Below are positions 14,313 to 16,065 of a stretch of DNA of 16,065 bases, piece by piece (the first letter of the stretch is position 1; every line of letters starts with the position of its first letter). A program made the position numbers and the translations under genes. The notes under the pieces are model-generated. The model was not told the origin of the DNA. It saw only the letters and a program-made list of their open reading frames with translations, and searched no databases. This DNA comes from CAZLMF01 sp964560565. GTDB taxonomy: Bacteria; Bacillota; Clostridia; Oscillospirales; Ruminococcaceae. The stretch lies in contig CAZLMF010000039.1 of assembly GCA_964560565.1 (NCBI GenBank), positions 1-16,065 of the forward strand, written 5' to 3'.

Positions 14313-15182
14313 ATGAAAAATATTGAATCCTTGTCGGAAATCCTAACAGGGGCAGATAAAAGAGCCGACATTGTATTCGCTGAGCTTTTTCGCATGGGCG
14401 CATTTGGCGAGGAGGTTCAAAAAATAGCCGCCCAGTTCAGACAGCAGGTATTCGGTATAATCAACCTTTCAACCTCAATAGCTACAACCCTAGAGGGAAA
14501 AGAAATGTATGATGAAATTACAAAGCTAAATAACCAAGTGAAAAACTGCTACCTAATGCTCAGAACATTGATGAACCTCACCGAATTCACAAGATATAGC
14601 GACGGCAGTTATACTAATCAGCTTGTAGATATAAGCACCTTTATAAAGGATATCGTCAGTACCTGCAACTTTCTTATTCGCAGCACAGGCAAGCAAATCG
14701 AGTATGACCCCCCCACAGAAAAGTTTTATGTAAGCGTTGACCCCGACCGATTGGCAGTTGCGTTTCTCAACTTATTATCCAATGCACTCACTTTCACAAG
14801 AGAAAAGGCGCAAATCAGCGTTTACATTGACAAGGTAGGCGATGATATTACCTTAATGGTGTCCGACGATGGATACGGCATCCCAACGGGTAAGCTCGAC
14901 AAAGTCTATATGCCCTTTTACTCATATAAAACAAGCGTTGAAGGAGCAGAAAGCGTTGGACTTGGATTAAGTGTGGTGCGGGCATTTGCAGATGCAAGCG
15001 GCGCAAAAATTATTATGTTGAGCAAAGAAAATGAAGGAACAAAGGTCACACTCAAGTTCCCCCACGCAGATGAGGAAAACACACCCCTCTATCTCGAATC
15101 AAAAACCTCAGAGTATATGAGCAACCGTTTCTCTCCGATATATCTTATAATGTCTGTACAAAGCGATTTGAAATATTTCTAA
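14313..15182 (+). CDS. histidine-kinase-like ATPase without a clear phospho-acceptor histidine
   Basis: A soluble 289-residue protein with no membrane segment. Residues 35-95 look like a two-helix dimerisation (DHp) hairpin (AAQFRQQVFGIINLSTSIATT ... MLRTLMNLTEFTRY). Residues 140-252 are a HATPase_c domain with N box LNLLSNALTFT (152-162), G1 DDGYGIP (185-191), G2 VGLGLSVV (215-222) and the closing strand GTKVTLKFP. Where the H box would carry His the sequence reads RQQVFGI, and no other His is near. The last ~35 residues are an unrelated tail. AAGGAG lies 6 nt before the ATG at 14313. No response regulator is adjacent. It could be an orphan kinase, an HPt-type partner or an anti-sigma-like ATPase; the name should stay general. 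Confidence 0.8.
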   Translation: MKNIESLSEILTGADKRADIVFAELFRMGAFGEEVQKIAAQFRQQVFGIINLSTSIATTLEGKEMYDEITKLNNQVKNCYLMLRTLMNLTEFTRYSDGSYTNQLVDISTFIKDIVSTCNFLIRSTGKQIEYDPPTEKFYVSVDPDRLAVAFLNLLSNALTFTREKAQISVYIDKVGDDITLMVSDDGYGIPTGKLDKVYMPFYSYKTSVEGAESVGLGLSVVRAFADASGAKIIMLSKENEGTKVTLKFPHADEENTPLYLESKTSEYMSNRFSPIYLIMSVQSDLKYF

Positions 15183-15257
15183 AAACAATTACAGATGAAA
15201 ATGTTGCAGAAGACAAAATAAAATCATATCATATAATTTTATACTATATATAGTATC

Positions 15258-15284
15258 GGAGCAGACATAGTCTACTCCTTTTTT
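15258..15284 (+). terminator. terminator after the kinase-like gene
   Basis: GGAG-C-AGAC (15258-15266) pairs with GTCT-A-CTCC (15270-15278) around an ATA loop with one internal mismatch, followed directly by six T. A standard intrinsic terminator 75 nt after the stop codon. Confidence 0.8.
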
Positions 15285-15318
15285 ATTTATAAGGTATATC
15301 TTCATTATATATTACTAC

Positions 15319-15355
15319 GCCATGCTAAGTGAATTTTCACAGTATGGCTATTTTT
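15319..15355 (+). terminator. second terminator-like hairpin
   Basis: GCCATGCT (15319-15326) pairs with AGTATGGC (15341-15348) with one G-T wobble, an AA bulge follows, then GTGA/TCAC closes an ATTT loop; TATTTTT follows. It sits only 35 nt after the previous terminator, so it is either a backup or the end of a very short transcript. Confidence 0.55.
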
Positions 15356-15390
15356 GCGAGAAAATTTCTCAAAATTTATTCAAATATGTT

Positions 15391-15504
15391 CAACAAAATC
15401 CCCTCCCCGTGCAACTATATTCTAGATGGACACAAAAAGGAAATAAAAAATCTAAAATTTACTCAACAAATATCCATTCTCGTGCAACTACTCTATAGAA
15501 CACA
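15391..15504. repeat. imperfect tandem direct repeat, two units
   Basis: Unit 1 (15391-15434) and unit 2 (15464-15504) both begin CAACAAA, share CGTGCAACTA in the middle and CTA ... ACACA at the end, with a period of 73 nt. The flanks also match (TCTCAAAATTTATTC against TCTAAAATTTACTC), so the duplicated block may be longer. The function is unknown. Confidence 0.55.
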
Positions 15505-15617
15505 CTTGTCGTTACATTTCCCTCTTGTCACACTCACGATACTTCCAAAAATGATGTTACTAGGATTGATTGTACAATATTAACAAAACGACAAGAGTTA
15601 TTTAGAAACTTTGCCAA

Positions 15618-15646
15618 TTGCTTATGTTTCTAAGTAATGGTAACAT
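15618..15646 (+). promoter_or_regulatory. possible promoter of the secreted-protein gene
   Basis: TTGCTT (15618-15623), 17 bp, TAACAT (15641-15646). Each box is imperfect, but the predicted start (about 15653) falls exactly where the structured leader begins. The match is weak when taken alone. Confidence 0.3.
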
Positions 15647-15654
15647 TATTAAGT

Positions 15655-15723
15655 AGTAATTGGCTACTATGCCAAAAAATCACCAAGGTGACCCCTGCAG
15701 GGACAACCCTGCGAACTATTACT
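15655..15723 (+). ncRNA. structured 5' leader, three hairpins enclosed by a closing stem; possible riboswitch or stability element
   Basis: AGTAAT (15655-15660) can pair with ATTACT (15718-15723). Inside are TTGGC-TACTAT-GCCAA (15660-15675; its first T is shared with the closing stem), TCAC-CAAG-GTGA (15680-15691) and GCAGGG-ACAA-CCCTGC (15697-15712). A CCCTGCAGGG palindrome (15693-15702) offers a competing fold. It ends 58 nt before the start codon, so it is not a direct SD blocker. It does not match the c-di-GMP-I, c-di-GMP-II, purine, preQ1, THF or glutamine riboswitch patterns that I know. Class unknown. Confidence 0.45.
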
Positions 15724-15781
15724 TTCGTATTTCCATAAAGGGAATAAATACACTCGACAAATTTTAAGGAGGAAATTACCC

Positions 15782-16065
15782 ATGAGAATTAAAAGAATTC
15801 TTGCTAGCGTGCTAGCAGCTGCAATCGCTGTCTCTGCAACAGCTATTTCAGTATCCGCAGCTGATCCTGATGGATCCGCTAACTACGTTTTCAGTGACGG
15901 CAAAACAGGCACAGCTATTGAAATTCAGACTGTTTATGACAAACTTGAGGACATCAAGACAGCTACCATTGAGTACAACTTCAGCGACGCTGAGAAAAAG
16001 GCATATGGTCTTTACGACCAAATTACTTTAGGCTTTGCATTTGTTGCAGCATCAGGACTCAACCC
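15782..16065 (+). CDS. secreted protein, 3'-truncated
   Basis: The frame opens at ATG 15782 after a strong AAGGAGG and runs off the window edge after 94 full codons. The first ~26 residues are a clear Sec signal peptide: a basic start (MRIKR), a hydrophobic Ala/Val/Leu core and an Ala-x-Ala-like cleavage site (VSA then ADPDG). The mature part visible so far (YVFSDGKTGTAIEIQTVYD, TATIEYNFSDAEKKAYG) is acidic and rich in Asp, Ser, Thr and Tyr, compatible with an extracellular beta-sandwich such as a carbohydrate-binding or scaffold module, but I cannot assign a family. The strong SD, structured leader and signal peptide suggest a well-expressed exported product. What follows cannot be seen. Confidence 0.85.
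   Translation, partial: MRIKRILASVLAAAIAVSATAISVSAADPDGSANYVFSDGKTGTAIEIQTVYDKLEDIKTATIEYNFSDAEKKAYGLYDQITLGFAFVAASGLN

Larger units (their letters stand above)
15183..15654. other. non-coding stretch between the kinase-like gene and the secreted protein
   Basis: No convincing gene. It holds two terminator-like hairpins (15258-15284 and 15319-15355), an imperfect direct repeat of about 44 nt (15391-15434 and 15464-15504) and short inverted repeats (CTCTTGTC at 15522-15529 with GACAAGAG at 15590-15597; TTGTCGTT at 15507-15514 with AACGACAA at 15587-15594). An 84-codon open frame within it (15329-15583) lacks an SD and crosses these elements. Confidence 0.6.

Noticed and set aside
15329..15583. 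84-codon open frame in the gap before the secreted protein
   Set aside because: No Shine-Dalgarno; it starts inside a terminator-like hairpin, crosses direct repeats, and its composition looks like translated A/T-rich DNA.
15640..15781. c-di-GMP riboswitch upstream of the secreted protein
   Set aside because: The conserved GGACGCAAAGCC-type core of c-di-GMP-I and the pseudoknot pattern of c-di-GMP-II are both absent; kept only as an unclassified structured leader.
1..16065. CRISPR array, insertion sequence, prophage or toxin-antitoxin pair
   Set aside because: No regularly spaced repeats, no transposase or integrase motifs and no paired small genes were found on either strand.

Overview
The window looks like a chromosomal segment from a motile, low-to-moderate-GC Firmicute, most likely a Clostridia member of the Ruminococcaceae/Oscillospiraceae kind. 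The pointers are AGGAGG-type ribosome binding sites, sigma-A promoters with 17-bp spacers, a bacterial alpha2-type glycyl-tRNA synthetase, a clostridial-style flagellin and a FliK-like/FlhB-C-like gene pair similar to ylqG/ylqH. Genus cannot be fixed from the sequence alone.

Positions 1-8980 are a motility and chemotaxis region. A 5'-truncated FapA/DUF342 gene (+) runs convergently into a two-gene unit (-) encoding a FliK-like protein and a stand-alone FlhB C-terminal-like protein. Divergent from that unit is a tight operon cheA-cheW-cheR-cheB (+), ended by a strong 18-bp hairpin. Facing it is a flagellin gene (-) with a recognisable sigma-28 promoter. The flagellin leader carries a hairpin with GGA in its loop and a GGA-containing Shine-Dalgarno, the layout known for CsrA control of flagellin.

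Positions 9100-12950 hold translation and housekeeping genes: trmO (-), a tRNA-Pro(CGG) gene (-) with a terminator-like trailer, glyS (+) divergent from the tRNA, a small zinc-ribbon membrane protein of unknown function (+), and a lone LolD/MacB-type ABC ATPase (+) whose ribosome binding site lies inside a predicted hairpin. Positions 12975-14312 contain a GAPDH gene (-) and its divergent promoter region.

Positions 14313-16065 begin with a small soluble histidine-kinase-like ATPase that has good N, G1 and G2 boxes but no obvious phospho-acceptor histidine. About 600 bases follow with no convincing gene. They hold two terminator-like hairpins, an imperfect direct repeat and a compact multi-hairpin leader directly upstream of a secreted protein that runs off the right edge.

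No CRISPR array, transposon, prophage or defence island was seen. The least explained elements are the structured leader before the secreted protein, the SD-sequestering leader of the ABC ATPase, the 13-nt complementarity between the tRNA-Pro T-arm and its own trailer, and the histidine-lacking kinase-like protein.
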